Source: Collinsella ihumii (GTDB lineage Bacteria > Actinomycetota > Coriobacteriia > Coriobacteriales > Coriobacteriaceae). From it: a DNA stretch of 64,000 nt. Below, piece by piece: positions 41,348 to 50,625 of the stretch. Below the pieces are notes generated by a model. It made no database searches and had not been told where the DNA came from. It worked only from the letters and a program-made list of their open reading frames with translations. The translations under genes and the position numbers were made by a program. The DNA is taken from contig NZ_FCOU01000001.1 of the NCBI RefSeq assembly GCF_900046475.1, forward strand, positions 80,811 to 144,810, given 5' to 3'. Within the stretch, counting starts at the first letter, position 1, and every line of letters starts with the position of its first letter.

Positions 41348-42445
41348 ATGGGTAGATCGGGTTCACCCGGCGGCGGGCGCTCGGGCGGAGGCTTCGGCTC
41401 CGGCGGCGGACGCCGCTCGGGCGGGTTTTCCGGAGGCCGCGGAGGATTCGGGAGAAGCGGCGGCAGAAGCGCCCGACGCCCCGGGTCGTTCGGCGGATTC
41501 GGCGGCGCGCCCATGGGAGGCATGGGGGGACCGCCCCCGCGCGCCTCGGGCGGGGGCTTTCTGGGCGGCTTTCTCATGGGGAGCCTCATGAACAGGCGCC
41601 CCACTGTCGTCGTCACGGACGGCGGGGGCAGGGGCCCGGTGCACGGAGGCGGAAGCGGAGGACGGGGCGGATGCGCGGACGCGATTGTCGCCCTCGTGGT
41701 ACTCGCCCTGCTCGGCGCACTCGTCGCGGCCTTCATGCCCTCCTGCTCGTCCGACTACACCGAGCAAAACGCATCGACCGTCATCCGCGAGGAGCTGGCA
41801 CCCGGCTCGATCACCGAGACCGCCTACTACACCGACCAGGACGGCAACTGGATCCACAATCCATCAGCCCTCGAGTCGGGCATGCACGCGTTTTACGAGA
41901 AGACCGGCGTGCAGCCCTACGTGTACATCCTGCCCAACGGGACCACCACGTCGATGTCGCAGCTCACCGATCTCGCCGAGGAGCTCTACGACCAGCTCTT
42001 CAGCGACGAGGGACACTTCCTGCTCGTCTTCTGCGACGACGGGAACGGCTCGTACACCTGCGGCTACGCGATCGGGTCTTTGGCCGCCGACGTGATGGAC
42101 AGCGAGGCGTGCAGCATCCTCGCCACGCAGATCGAGCGCGCCTACAACGACTACTCGCTGTCCGAGGAGGAGATATTCTCCGAGGCGTTCGCGAACACCG
42201 CCGAGCTCATCATGGGGGCAGCTGAGCGCAAGCAGGCATCCGATACGATGGGCACCGTCGCCGTGGCGGTCGTCGGCATCGCCGTGGTCGGCGGCATCGC
42301 GGTCTTCATCGTCAAGAAGAAGAGGACGGCCGACCGCGAGCGTCGCGAGCAGGCGGAGAAGATCCTCAACACCCCGCTCGAGACGTTCGGCGACTCGGAC
42401 ATCGAGGACCTGGCGGATAAATACGAAGATGACGCCTCAAGCTGA
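41348..42445 (+). CDS. TPM-domain-like membrane protein with glycine-rich N-terminus
   Basis: Protein of 365 residues. Residues 1-108 are glycine/arginine/serine-rich low complexity (GRRSGGFSGGRGGFGRSGG). A transmembrane helix follows (109-130), then an exported domain with TPM-like features (FYEKTGVQPYVYILPNGTTT, HFLLVFCDDGNG). A second helix (about 298-320) precedes a basic, then acidic C-terminus. The ATG has AGAAAGGGC upstream. It lies 81 bp ahead of a PspA gene, a pairing that suggests envelope maintenance. The family function is not established. Confidence 0.78.
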   Translation: MGRSGSPGGGRSGGGFGSGGGRRSGGFSGGRGGFGRSGGRSARRPGSFGGFGGAPMGGMGGPPPRASGGGFLGGFLMGSLMNRRPTVVVTDGGGRGPVHGGGSGGRGGCADAIVALVVLALLGALVAAFMPSCSSDYTEQNASTVIREELAPGSITETAYYTDQDGNWIHNPSALESGMHAFYEKTGVQPYVYILPNGTTTSMSQLTDLAEELYDQLFSDEGHFLLVFCDDGNGSYTCGYAIGSLAADVMDSEACSILATQIERAYNDYSLSEEEIFSEAFANTAELIMGAAERKQASDTMGTVAVAVVGIAVVGGIAVFIVKKKRTADRERREQAEKILNTPLETFGDSDIEDLADKYEDDASS

Positions 42446-42526
42446 TCGGCGCGTCGATAGGCCGCCTTGCCCGCAAGGCGGCGACATGGAAGAAGAGGCA
42501 CCTGCCTCCCTGCAGAAAGGAATGCC

Positions 42527-43207
42527 ATGGGAATCTTAGAGCGCTTCACCACGATCGTGAAAGCCAACATCAACGAGCTGCTCGACCACGCCGAGGATCC
42601 GGCGAAGATGATCGACCAGTACCTCGTCGACCTCACCGAGTCGCTCGCCGAGGTCAAGCAGGAGACCGCCGGCGTCATCGCCGAGGAGAAGCGCTGCCGC
42701 CGCATGGTCAACGACAACGCCGCCGAGATCGCGCGCATGGAGGACCTCGCGAAGAAGGCCCTCGCTGCGGGCAACGAAGGCGACGCGCGCACGTTTTTGG
42801 GCAAAAAGCAGCAGCTCGCGACCGCTGGCGCCGAGCTGGAGAAGGCATACGACGCCGCGCACGCCAACGCCGACAAGATGCGCCAGATGCACGACAAGCT
42901 CGTGCGCGACATCGAGAACCTCAAGAGCCGCCGCGAGACCATCAAGGCCAAGGTCGCCGTCGCCAAGACGCAGGAGAAGGTCGCCGGCTTCATCTCCGGC
43001 TCCGACCGCGCCGAGAGCGCCATCGAGGCGTTCGACCGCATGGAGGCCAAGGCGGATCGCATGCTCGACACCGCCGACGCCATGGCCGAGCTGAACGAGG
43101 AGCCAAAAGACGCGGTCGCCGACCTCGAGAAGAAGTACGCCTCCGCCGTCAACGACGCCGCCGTCGACGACGACCTCGCGCGCCTCAAGGCGGAGATGGG
43201 CCTGTAG
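42527..43207 (+). CDS. pspA: PspA/IM30 family membrane-stress protein
   Basis: Peripheral membrane protein of 226 residues, nearly all helix and coiled coil, as in PspA/Vipp1. The N-terminal amphipathic helix is GILERFTTIVKANINELLDH, and the pattern EDPAKMIDQYLVDLTE follows, typical of the family. The ATG has AGAAAGG upstream. It probably shares a transcript with the preceding TPM-like gene. Membrane repair or stress buffering is the established family role. The C-terminus is short. Confidence 0.9.
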   Translation: MGILERFTTIVKANINELLDHAEDPAKMIDQYLVDLTESLAEVKQETAGVIAEEKRCRRMVNDNAAEIARMEDLAKKALAAGNEGDARTFLGKKQQLATAGAELEKAYDAAHANADKMRQMHDKLVRDIENLKSRRETIKAKVAVAKTQEKVAGFISGSDRAESAIEAFDRMEAKADRMLDTADAMAELNEEPKDAVADLEKKYASAVNDAAVDDDLARLKAEMGL

Positions 43208-43300
43208 GCACCCGCCCCGGCTCCGTCCGGCAAGGGCAATCGGCCGTCGTTTCCCTATAATGAGGGCAGCGATTTCACGCGCCGCGAACAAGGAGGAACC

Positions 43301-44359
43301 ATGATCAGCGCAACACCTTTTGGAACGACACCGGATGGCGCACAGGTCACCTGCTATGCCATCGACAACGGCAGCATCACCGTCCGTGTCATGGACTTCG
43401 GCGCCACCATCATCGGGATCGACGCCCCCGATGAGAACGGCGAGTGCGCCGACATCGTCTTGGGCTACGGATCGATCGACGGCTACACCGCGGCCAACCC
43501 CTCCTGCTACGGCGCGACCATCGCCCCTTCCGCCAACCGCATCGGCGGCGCCGAGCTCACCATCGACGGCGAGACGTGGCACCTCGTGAAGAACGAGGGG
43601 GAGAACAACCTCCACACCGACCTCGATCACGGCCTGCACAAGCGCGTGTGGAACGCCGAGGTCGATGATGCCGAGAACACCGTCCGCTTCACCACCGCCC
43701 TCGCCCACGGCGAGCTCGGCCTTCCCGGCGAGCGCGCGTTCACGGCGGAGTACACGCTCACGCCCGCCGGCGTCCTGCGCCTGCGCTACGCGGCGACCTC
43801 CGATCGCCGCACGTTCGTGAACATGACCAACCATTCCTACTTCAACCTGGCCGGCCATGATTCCGGAAGCATCTTGGGACAGGTCGTCTCCGTCAACGCG
43901 TCGCAGGTGCTCGTCGTCGACGAGCACTCGGTTCCCACCGGGGAGCTGCGCGACGTCGAGGGCACCGCGTTCGATTTCCGCTCACCCAAGCCGCTCGGCC
44001 GCGATATCGAGGCCGACGACGAGCAGCTCCGCATCGCCCACGGCTTCGACCACTGCTTCTGCGTCGACGGGTTCCGCGCGACCGGCACGCACCTGCGTCC
44101 CGCCCTCCACGCTGAAGACCCCGAGAGCGGCCGCGTGCTCGACATCTCCATCACGACCCCCGGCGCCCATCTGTACACGGGTAACTTCGTGGGCGACGAG
44201 CACGCCAAGGACGACGCGACCTACCGGGCCAACGACGGCTTTGCCTTTGAGCCCGAGTACTACCCGAATACGCCCAACATCCCGAGCTTCCCGCAGTGCT
44301 TCTGCGGACCCGAGCATCCGTACGAGAGCGTCATCGAGTACCGCTTCTCCACCATCTAA
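43301..44359 (+). CDS. galM: aldose 1-epimerase
   Basis: Mutarotase of 352 residues that interconverts alpha and beta anomers of hexoses. Catalytic histidines fit NEGENNLHTD and TNHSYFNLAG; the catalytic base glutamate fits the FEPEYYPNTPN region near the end. The ATG has AAGGAGGAACC upstream. Only a short gap separates it from pspA, but the genes are unlikely to be functionally linked. It ends in a compound palindrome/terminator shared with the convergent nagA gene. Confidence 0.92.
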   Translation: MISATPFGTTPDGAQVTCYAIDNGSITVRVMDFGATIIGIDAPDENGECADIVLGYGSIDGYTAANPSCYGATIAPSANRIGGAELTIDGETWHLVKNEGENNLHTDLDHGLHKRVWNAEVDDAENTVRFTTALAHGELGLPGERAFTAEYTLTPAGVLRLRYAATSDRRTFVNMTNHSYFNLAGHDSGSILGQVVSVNASQVLVVDEHSVPTGELRDVEGTAFDFRSPKPLGRDIEADDEQLRIAHGFDHCFCVDGFRATGTHLRPALHAEDPESGRVLDISITTPGAHLYTGNFVGDEHAKDDATYRANDGFAFEPEYYPNTPNIPSFPQCFCGPEHPYESVIEYRFSTI

Positions 44360-44366
44360 AACAGGC

Positions 44367-44460
44367 GGCCCCCTGCCAACGGGGACGGGCGCACATGAAA
44401 AAGACGGCCGGGGGCGACCCCGACCGTCTTTTTCATGTGCACATCCCCCGGCAGGGGGCC
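44367..44460. terminator. nested palindrome and bidirectional terminator
   Basis: Inner 17-bp arms GCACATGAAAAAGACGG (44391-44407) and CCGTCTTTTTCATGTGC (44424-44440) lie inside outer 11-bp arms GGCCCCCTGCC and GGCAGGGGGCC. The gap between inner and outer left arms holds AACGGGGACGGGC. Lies between convergent galM and nagA. Confidence 0.85.
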
Positions 44461-44471
44461 GAGCAGAAGCT

Positions 44472-45632
44472 TTACGCCTTATACACCGACGCGCCGCCCA
44501 GATAGGTCTCGACGAGCGTCATATCGGGCTCGAGCACCACGAAGTCGGCCGCGCGGCCGGGACGGATCGAGCCGCACACATCGTCGATCTCGTTGGCCTC
44601 GGCGGGCGCCTGGGTGGCCATGTAGACCGCCTGCTGCGGCGTGGCAATACCCCAGTCGACCACGTTCTTGACCGCCTGGTTCATGCGCAGGATGGAACCG
44701 GCGAGCGAGCCGCCGTCCTTCAGGCGCGCCGTGCCGTCCTTCACGATCACCGGCAGCTCGCCCAGGAAGTAATCGCCATCCGGCATGCCGCCCGCGCACA
44801 TGCAGTCGGTGATGAGGCAGGTGTGCTCGCGGCCCTTGGCGTTCATGACGATGGCGGCCGCGAACGGATTCACATGATGGCCGTCGCAGATGAGCTCGGA
44901 GAACGACTTATCGCCCGAATACAGCGCAGCGCCGACCATGCCGGGCTCGCGATGATGCAGCGGGCTCATGCCGTTGTACGTGTGGACGAACACCGTCGCG
45001 CCGGCGTCCAGGCAGGCCAGGGCCTCCAGGATGCCCGCATCGGAGTGGCCGAGCGCCACGACGACGCCCATCTTTCGCGCCTCGCGAATGAAGTCCGGGC
45101 TCTCCGGGTACTCGGCGGCGATGGCGATCTTCTTCACGAGGCCGTGCGCGGCATCCTGCCACACGCGCAGCTTCTCGATCTGCGGGGCCGACAGGTAGGC
45201 CGGGTTCTGAGCGCCCTTGTGCTTCTCGGTGAAGAATGGGCCCTCCAGGAAGATGCCCTGGATGCGCGCCATGGGCTCCTCGCCCGGCTCCTCGTTCGCC
45301 TCGTACACGCTTGCGCAGGCGTCGGCGAGCTGCTCGGTGGTGGCGGTCAGCGTCGTCGGCATCCACGAGGTCACGCCGTTGCGCAGGATGCCGCGGGAGA
45401 TGGTGCGCACGCTGTCGGCCTTGCAGTCCATGACGTCATGATCGTCGAACCCGTGGATGTGCGTGTCGACGAAGCCGGGGGCGATCTGCTTGCCCGTGTA
45501 GTCGAGAATCTCGCAGTCGGGCTTCTCGGTCGTATAGGCGCCGAACACGCCGTCCTCGACCATCAGGTAGCCGCCGTGCGCAACACGCGTCGGGAAGAAG
45601 AACGTATCGGCGGTAATCGCATAGGTGCTCAT
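44472..45632 (-). CDS. nagA: N-acetylglucosamine/galactosamine-6-phosphate deacetylase
   Basis: Amidohydrolase of 386 residues that removes the acetyl group from GlcNAc-6-P or GalNAc-6-P. Metal ligands fit H58 and H60 (DTHIHG), E130 (FLEGPF), H196 (ALGHSDA) and H217 (VHTYNGM); the catalytic aspartate is D276 (ITDCMC). The start ATG has GAAAGGAG upstream. It follows agaS with a terminator in between, so it has its own promoter. Together with AgaS it fits an N-acetylgalactosamine pathway (AgaA-like activity), though NagA also serves GlcNAc. Confidence 0.93.
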   Translation of the reverse strand: MSTYAITADTFFFPTRVAHGGYLMVEDGVFGAYTTEKPDCEILDYTGKQIAPGFVDTHIHGFDDHDVMDCKADSVRTISRGILRNGVTSWMPTTLTATTEQLADACASVYEANEEPGEEPMARIQGIFLEGPFFTEKHKGAQNPAYLSAPQIEKLRVWQDAAHGLVKKIAIAAEYPESPDFIREARKMGVVVALGHSDAGILEALACLDAGATVFVHTYNGMSPLHHREPGMVGAALYSGDKSFSELICDGHHVNPFAAAIVMNAKGREHTCLITDCMCAGGMPDGDYFLGELPVIVKDGTARLKDGGSLAGSILRMNQAVKNVVDWGIATPQQAVYMATQAPAEANEIDDVCGSIRPGRAADFVVLEPDMTLVETYLGGASVYKA

Positions 45633-45699
45633 GCTGAGCTCTCCTTTCACATTCTGCTGGTGCTGCAGCTGAAGGGTACGCCCCCTCGTGTAGTAAAAT

Positions 45700-45729
45700 G
45701 CCCGCCCCGCCGGACTCGACGAGGCGGGC
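45700..45729 (-). terminator. agaS terminator
   Basis: Arms GCCCGCC and GGCGGGC, followed on the minus strand by GGGCATTTTACT. Confidence 0.65.
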
Positions 45730-45755
45730 TGGGCAAGCTGTCGCGTCGCGCTTAC

Positions 45756-46916
45756 TTACGCGCCGTAGGGATGGATCGTGACGCCCTTCACCACGCGGTT
45801 GACGGTGCCGGTGGGACTCGGCGTGTCGGGCGTGTTGCCCACGCGCACGGAATTGAGCAGGCTCACGGTCTGGCCGACCATGATGAACGGCAGGGCCAGG
45901 TAGCCCTCGGGCAGCGCGTCGTAGCCCTTGAACGTGAAGGAGGTGTGCTCGAAGGCGGTCGCGCCCTCCTGCTGGATGGCGATCGTCTTCATGGCGATGC
46001 CGTCGCCATTGATCTCCTCGAGGATGTCGAGGTCGTACTGGCGGGTGTACTCGTCGTTGTTCACGAACACGAACACAAGCGTCTTGTCGTCGACGAAGGA
46101 CTTGGGCCCGTGACGGTAGCCCATCGAGGTGTCCCACGAGGTGGCGACAAGACCGCGGGCGAGCTCGAGGATCTTGAGCTGAGCCTCCTGGGCGAGGCCG
46201 CCGAAGGAGCCGGAGCCCAGATAGGTCATGCGGTTGAAGTCGCAGTTCAGGAACTCGGCGATCTCGGCCTCGCGAGCAACGACCTCCTCGCCCATCTTGG
46301 CAGCGGTCTCGACCCATGCGGCCTTGGCGTCCTCGTCAGAGCAATCGAACAGCAGCATGGTGATGAGCGACATGCACGAATAGCTGCCCGTCATGGCGAA
46401 GCCCTGGTCGTTCGCGCGCGGGATCAGGATCGTGTAGGCGTTCGGGTCGTCGGCGGACTCGACGGCGAGCTTGCCCTCGGGGGCGCAGGTGATGTTCAGG
46501 AACTTGATGTTCTTCACGACCTTGCGGGCGACCTCGACAGCGGCAAGGCTCTCGGGGCTGTTGCCGGAGCGGGCAAAGGAGACGAGCACGGTCGGATCGT
46601 CCGGACGCAGGAAGTCGAGCGGCGCGGAGACGATATCGGTCGTTGCGACGGGCATGAAGTTGAAGGCGTCGGTGTCGCCGGCGTGACGCAGGTAGGGCGC
46701 CACCGTGTCGCCGACGTAATCGGACGTGCCGGCGCCTGCGAACACGACGCTCACGCGACCGAGCTTCTTGATATCGGCCAGGAACTCCTCGACACCCGCC
46801 TTGTTCTCCTTGTAGATGTTGTAGGCGTCGCGCCACAGATCAGGCTGCTGCTTGATCTCGGTCGTGGTGATGTGGGCGCCCATGGCCTTCAGCGCCTCGA
46901 GGTCCTTCTCGAACAT
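45756..46916 (-). CDS. agaS: galactosamine-6-phosphate deaminase/isomerase, SIS domain (AgaS-like)
   Basis: SIS-domain protein of 386 residues, with two SIS folds (LGRVSVVFAGAGTSDYVGDTV and the ARSGNSPES sugar-phosphate loop, later YLGSGSFGGLAQEAQLK). AgaS converts galactosamine-6-P to tagatose-6-P with loss of ammonia. The start ATG has AAAGGAG upstream. It lies between nagA and a GntR regulator, and a mannose-family PTS follows on the same strand. The assignment to AgaS rather than another SIS deaminase rests on length and context. Confidence 0.88.
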   Translation of the reverse strand: MFEKDLEALKAMGAHITTTEIKQQPDLWRDAYNIYKENKAGVEEFLADIKKLGRVSVVFAGAGTSDYVGDTVAPYLRHAGDTDAFNFMPVATTDIVSAPLDFLRPDDPTVLVSFARSGNSPESLAAVEVARKVVKNIKFLNITCAPEGKLAVESADDPNAYTILIPRANDQGFAMTGSYSCMSLITMLLFDCSDEDAKAAWVETAAKMGEEVVAREAEIAEFLNCDFNRMTYLGSGSFGGLAQEAQLKILELARGLVATSWDTSMGYRHGPKSFVDDKTLVFVFVNNDEYTRQYDLDILEEINGDGIAMKTIAIQQEGATAFEHTSFTFKGYDALPEGYLALPFIMVGQTVSLLNSVRVGNTPDTPSPTGTVNRVVKGVTIHPYGA

Positions 46917-47147
46917 TTCTACTCCTTTGCAAACAAGCTCGGCTTGGCGACGAAGCCGTCGACAAGCACTGCCATCACGTATCAGGGGACCGCGCATCTT
47001 CTGGCGGCCGCAAGGCCCTCCAGATGACAGGGCATCCCCCTACCCGTCTCGACAGGTCGAACGTAGCCGGTCTGTCGTGCACGAGTGCCCCTGCGAGGGC
47101 CGAGTGCGTGCTCGCTCAGCTCTCGCAGGTGCACTGAGGTGCTCGGA

Positions 47148-47879
47148 TCATTCGTTCCGATAGTGGAAGATCTTGTATTTGAACTGGTCCGCACGGGCAA
47201 CGGAGAGCGTGTACTCGATGATCTCGTTGCCCATGTTGTACGTGGTTCGCACCAGGTCGAGCACGGGCGCGCCCTCGCTGATATCGAGCAGATGCGCGTC
47301 GGCGGGGCGGGCGATGCTCGCGAAGAACTCCTCCTCCGCCACGCGGATCTTCTCGTGGAAGTACTGCTCGATAACGTGATAGAGCGACTCATGCTCGAGC
47401 ATGGGGCGCTTGAGCGACATGAACTTGCGCACCGGCAGATAGGTCCGCTCGACCATCATCGGAACGCCGTCGGCGCTGCGCAGGCGCTTGATCTTGAAGA
47501 GCTTGTCGCCGATGCGCACGCCCAGGCTGCTGGCAAGGTTCTTGTCCGACTCGATCTCGGAGAACTCGAGGATGGTCGTCGCGGGCTTACGGCCCAACTC
47601 GCGCATCTGCTCGGTGAAGCTGTAGGTCTGGGAGAGGTTTGTGGTCTGCACGGAACGGTCGGCCACAAAGGTCCCGCGCCCGTGCTGGCGCACGACGAGA
47701 CCCAAACGCTCGAGCTCCTGCAGCGCCAGGCGCACCGTCGTGCGCGACAGGCCGTAGTACTTGGAGAGCTCGCGCTCGGAGGGCAGCATGTCGCCAGGGC
47801 GGTACTCGTGCTCGATCTTCTCGGTCAGAATATCCACCAGCTGGTCATACAGCGGCTGTTTGCGAGCTGCGATCGCCAT
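47148..47879 (-). CDS. GntR/UTRA-family regulator, probably of the amino-sugar genes
   Basis: Regulator of 243 residues with an N-terminal winged helix (LPSERELSKYYGLSRTTVRL) and a C-terminal UTRA domain that binds a sugar phosphate. The ATG start has GGAGGGTGACGCGC upstream; a GTG nine bases earlier is less likely. The gene lies between a PTS operon and agaS, all on the minus strand, and likely represses them in the absence of amino-sugar phosphates, as NagR/AgaR2 do. No operator is certain; a TGGT-N4-ACCA element at 51411 is one candidate. Confidence 0.88.
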   Translation of the reverse strand: MAIAARKQPLYDQLVDILTEKIEHEYRPGDMLPSERELSKYYGLSRTTVRLALQELERLGLVVRQHGRGTFVADRSVQTTNLSQTYSFTEQMRELGRKPATTILEFSEIESDKNLASSLGVRIGDKLFKIKRLRSADGVPMMVERTYLPVRKFMSLKRPMLEHESLYHVIEQYFHEKIRVAEEEFFASIARPADAHLLDISEGAPVLDLVRTTYNMGNEIIEYTLSVARADQFKYKIFHYRNE

Positions 47880-47986
47880 GCGCGTCACCCTCCTTACCGG
47901 TTATGCGAAAAGACGACCCGGACAGATCTCCTCGAATTCCGAGGGGAACTGTCCCAGCGGTCTCGCCGCATGCGAAAATAACAATA

Positions 47987-48021
47987 CGGCCGCGTCCCTC
48001 AACGCGTGCGGGTCGCGGCCG
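47987..48021 (-). terminator. terminator of PTS operon 2
   Basis: Arms CGGCCGCG and CGCGGCCG, then the minus-strand tail TATTGTTATTTTCGC. A second, longer hairpin (AGCAGGGATGCGC / GCGCATCCCTGCT, 48042-48077) precedes it directly after the IID stop. Confidence 0.7.
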
Positions 48022-48086
48022 TTCACATCGATCTCAATGTGAGCAGGGATGCGCACGTAGGCGCGCGCATCCCTGCTAAACCGTCC

Positions 48087-49160
48087 TTAACCCCAGAGGT
48101 TGATGAAGGGGAGGGCGCCGACGATGCCGATGATGAGCAGCAGAACGATGCCCTTGATCGGCGTGAAGTTCTTCTTGGCGAACAGGAAGTACAGCAGAAG
48201 AACGAGCGCGAGCGGGACGAGCTTGGGCAGCACGGAGTCGAGCGTGGAGGCCACGGAGTAGGAAACCGGAGTCTCGGTAACCTCGCCGTAGGTGACCTGG
48301 CTCATGCCGTTGCCCAGGTCGACGATGCCGGTCTCGACGGCGTTGCCGTCGGCGTCGGCAGCGGTCAGGGCGTTGCCGTCCATATCGGCGATGGCGAGCG
48401 TACCGGCCTCGGCGGTGTCGGTGTCGACAGCCAGGTCAGCGAAGTTCTCGGCATCCTCGTTGGAGACGACGATGGTGTGGGCAACAAGACCACGGGTGGT
48501 GCCGTTGGGGATCGTGAGGTTGATCTGGGTGGCACCCATGGTGACGGTCAGGCAGCCGACGACGAAGACGCCGAGGATGGAGGCTGCACGGGTGAACGCC
48601 TGCATGTTGGCGGTCAGCGCATCGATGGCGCCGGTGCCCACACGATAGGACCAGTTCATCAGGCCGAAGCGGCAAGCGAACTGAGCGATGTTGAAGATCA
48701 CCAGGAAGATGATCGGAGCGGCGATGTTGCCGGCGATGGCCATGTTCGAGGTGATGCCGGCCGTGATGGGCACGAGCGTCAGCCAGAACAGAGCGTCGCC
48801 GATGCCGCCCAGAGGCGAGGCCGCGGAAATGCGGACGGCGCGGATGGTCTGGGTATCAACCTTGTTCTGCTCGAGGGACAGAACGATACCCATAACGAAG
48901 GTCACCAGGAAGGGGTGCGTGTTGATGAAGTCCAGGTTGTGGTACATCGACGCCGCGAGGTCCTTCTTGTTGGTGTGGACCTTCTCCAGACCGGGGATCA
49001 TGGCGAACAGCCAGCCACCGGACTGCATGGTCTCGTAGTTGAACGAAGACTGAAGCCAGCAAGAGCGCAGGGCCATACGGTTCAGAGTCTTCTGGTCGAC
49101 CTGCGGAGCAGGGGTCAGATCCTCATAGCGCTCGGGGACGACGAACTCATTAGATGCCAT
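48087..49160 (-). CDS. PTS mannose-family IID component with acidic insertion
   Basis: Membrane component of 357 residues, about 75 longer than usual IID. Residues 10-230 follow the family (SCWLQSSFNYETMQSGGWLF, ISAASPLGGIGDALFW). Residues about 232-295 are an inserted, acidic, repeat-containing stretch (LAIADMDGNALTAADADGNA) before the final two helices, and are probably exposed. The ATG has GGAGGTGAC upstream and overlaps the IIC end by 11 bp. With IIC it forms the sugar channel. The insertion has no recognised function. Confidence 0.9.
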   Translation of the reverse strand: MASNEFVVPERYEDLTPAPQVDQKTLNRMALRSCWLQSSFNYETMQSGGWLFAMIPGLEKVHTNKKDLAASMYHNLDFINTHPFLVTFVMGIVLSLEQNKVDTQTIRAVRISAASPLGGIGDALFWLTLVPITAGITSNMAIAGNIAAPIIFLVIFNIAQFACRFGLMNWSYRVGTGAIDALTANMQAFTRAASILGVFVVGCLTVTMGATQINLTIPNGTTRGLVAHTIVVSNEDAENFADLAVDTDTAEAGTLAIADMDGNALTAADADGNAVETGIVDLGNGMSQVTYGEVTETPVSYSVASTLDSVLPKLVPLALVLLLYFLFAKKNFTPIKGIVLLLIIGIVGALPFINLWG

Positions 49161-49944
49161 CAGAGAAGTCACCTCCGTCAAATGCGCCCTTCAGCTCGGT
49201 CTGCTGCTGGAAGTCCCAGAAGGCGATGCCGAAGCCGATGAGGGTAAGGATGAGCAGAGCGGGGCCGGCGATGGCCTCGATGTTGCTCGCGATCAGGGCA
49301 AGGCCGAAGCCCATGAAGAAGAAGCCCCACATATCGCGATTCATCATGATCTTGAGCAGGATGGCGAAGCCGACGAACTTCATCATGTTGCCCGCCTGGG
49401 ACAGACCGGTGTTGAGCCATGCGGGGATGGCGTCGACGATCTGCTGGCCGACGGCGAGGCCGCCGATGAAGAACAGGGTCACGATGACAGCGAAGATCAG
49501 GCCGAGGATGATCTCGGAGATGATCGTCCACTTGGTGATCGCCTTGGTGTCGGCCTTCTCGGCAGCGCTGCGGAAGAACTCAAGCAGCGGAGCGCGCAGC
49601 GTGAAGAACAGGGTCACGCCGTACTGGCCGAGGAGCGCGAACGGAATCGCGGTGGCAACGGCCATATCCGGATCCATGTCGAGCGTGCAGGCAAAGATAG
49701 CAGCCATGATGCCGCCGATGACCGCGTTGGGCGGCTGGGCACCTCCGATCGGCATGTTACCGATGGTCATGAGCTGATACGTACCACCGACGATCAGGCC
49801 GGTGTTCACATCGCCAAGGATGGCACCGATGATAGCGCCGGTGACGATGGGCTGGTACAGCGACTCCAGGAAGTCGAACTGGTCGATAGCCGCGACGAAG
49901 GTGACCAAGAAGACCAAAATGATCTGAACAGCATTAACGTCCAT
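49150..49944 (-). CDS. PTS mannose-family IIC component
   Basis: Membrane permease component of 264 residues. It starts MDVNAVQIILVFLVTFVAAIDQFDFLESLYQPIV, the family beginning, and has glycine-rich helices such as GAIIGAILGDVNTGLIVGGT. It pairs with IID downstream, whose gene overlaps its end. The ATG has a GAAAGGAGGAGC-like ribosome site upstream. Probable substrate is a galactosamine or N-acetylgalactosamine-type sugar, by context with AgaS and NagA, not by sequence. Confidence 0.92.
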   Translation of the reverse strand: MDVNAVQIILVFLVTFVAAIDQFDFLESLYQPIVTGAIIGAILGDVNTGLIVGGTYQLMTIGNMPIGGAQPPNAVIGGIMAAIFACTLDMDPDMAVATAIPFALLGQYGVTLFFTLRAPLLEFFRSAAEKADTKAITKWTIISEIILGLIFAVIVTLFFIGGLAVGQQIVDAIPAWLNTGLSQAGNMMKFVGFAILLKIMMNRDMWGFFFMGFGLALIASNIEAIAGPALLILTLIGFGIAFWDFQQQTELKGAFDGGDFSDGI

Positions 49945-50037
49945 CTATGCTCCTCCTTTCGAATGTGTTCAATGCGAACTGTTACGACTGTTTGCGCCGG
50001 GCACATGCCAACCGACGCGCTTGAGAGACGACGACTC

Positions 50038-50520
50038 TTAGCTGAAGAGCTTGCTGACGTCCTCAACCGGCGTGCTCGGAACACGCCTGATCTCCAGTTC
50101 CACCCCCAAATCCTGAAGCTCCTTGAAAGCGGCGACGTCGGCGTCGTCAACGGCGACCGTCGTTGCAACCTGCCGCTTTCCCTCCGACATGTGCATGTTG
50201 CCGATGTTGACCTTCTTTATAGGCACCCCGCCCTTGACGAGCTTCAGCACGTCCTGCGGAGTCTCGGCCACGATGAAGATCTTCTGCTTGGGCGACGCCT
50301 TCGCGATGATGTCGATGGTGTGCTGCAGCGAGAAGAAACGGGTGGCGACGCCGGCCGGGGCCGCCATCTTCATGAGGTTCTGACGCATGGTGTTGTTGGA
50401 GACCTCGTCGTTGGCAACGAGGATAAGGTTGGCGCCCAGGGTGGAGTTCCACTGGGTGGCGACCTGACCATGGATCAGACGATTATCGATGCGGGTAAGA
50501 AGAATGTTGGGCTCTGCCAT
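50038..50520 (-). CDS. PTS mannose-family IIB component
   Basis: Phosphocarrier of 160 residues. The active-site histidine H17 is in TRIDNRLIHGQVATQW. The sequence continues in the standard IIB pattern and ends RRVPSTPVEDVSKLF. The ATG has GAAAGGATG upstream. It lies between the yajC-like gene and IIC on the minus strand. Differs clearly from the IIB at 2269-2730, so the two systems are not a recent duplication. Confidence 0.93.
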   Translation of the reverse strand: MAEPNILLTRIDNRLIHGQVATQWNSTLGANLILVANDEVSNNTMRQNLMKMAAPAGVATRFFSLQHTIDIIAKASPKQKIFIVAETPQDVLKLVKGGVPIKKVNIGNMHMSEGKRQVATTVAVDDADVAAFKELQDLGVELEIRRVPSTPVEDVSKLFS

Positions 50521-50625
50521 GTTGATACGCATCCTTTCGAATCTGCTCTGGAGTCCTGTACGTACGATGCTGTTTGTTCAGGGAGCCAACGCGTAGAAGG
50601 TCCCGAAAAACCGAATCCCTGGAGG

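Noticed and set aside
43857..47027. Over 1000-codon open frame on the plus strand across galM, nagA and agaS
   Set aside because: It overlaps three well-supported genes, two of them antisense, and its sequence has no family features.
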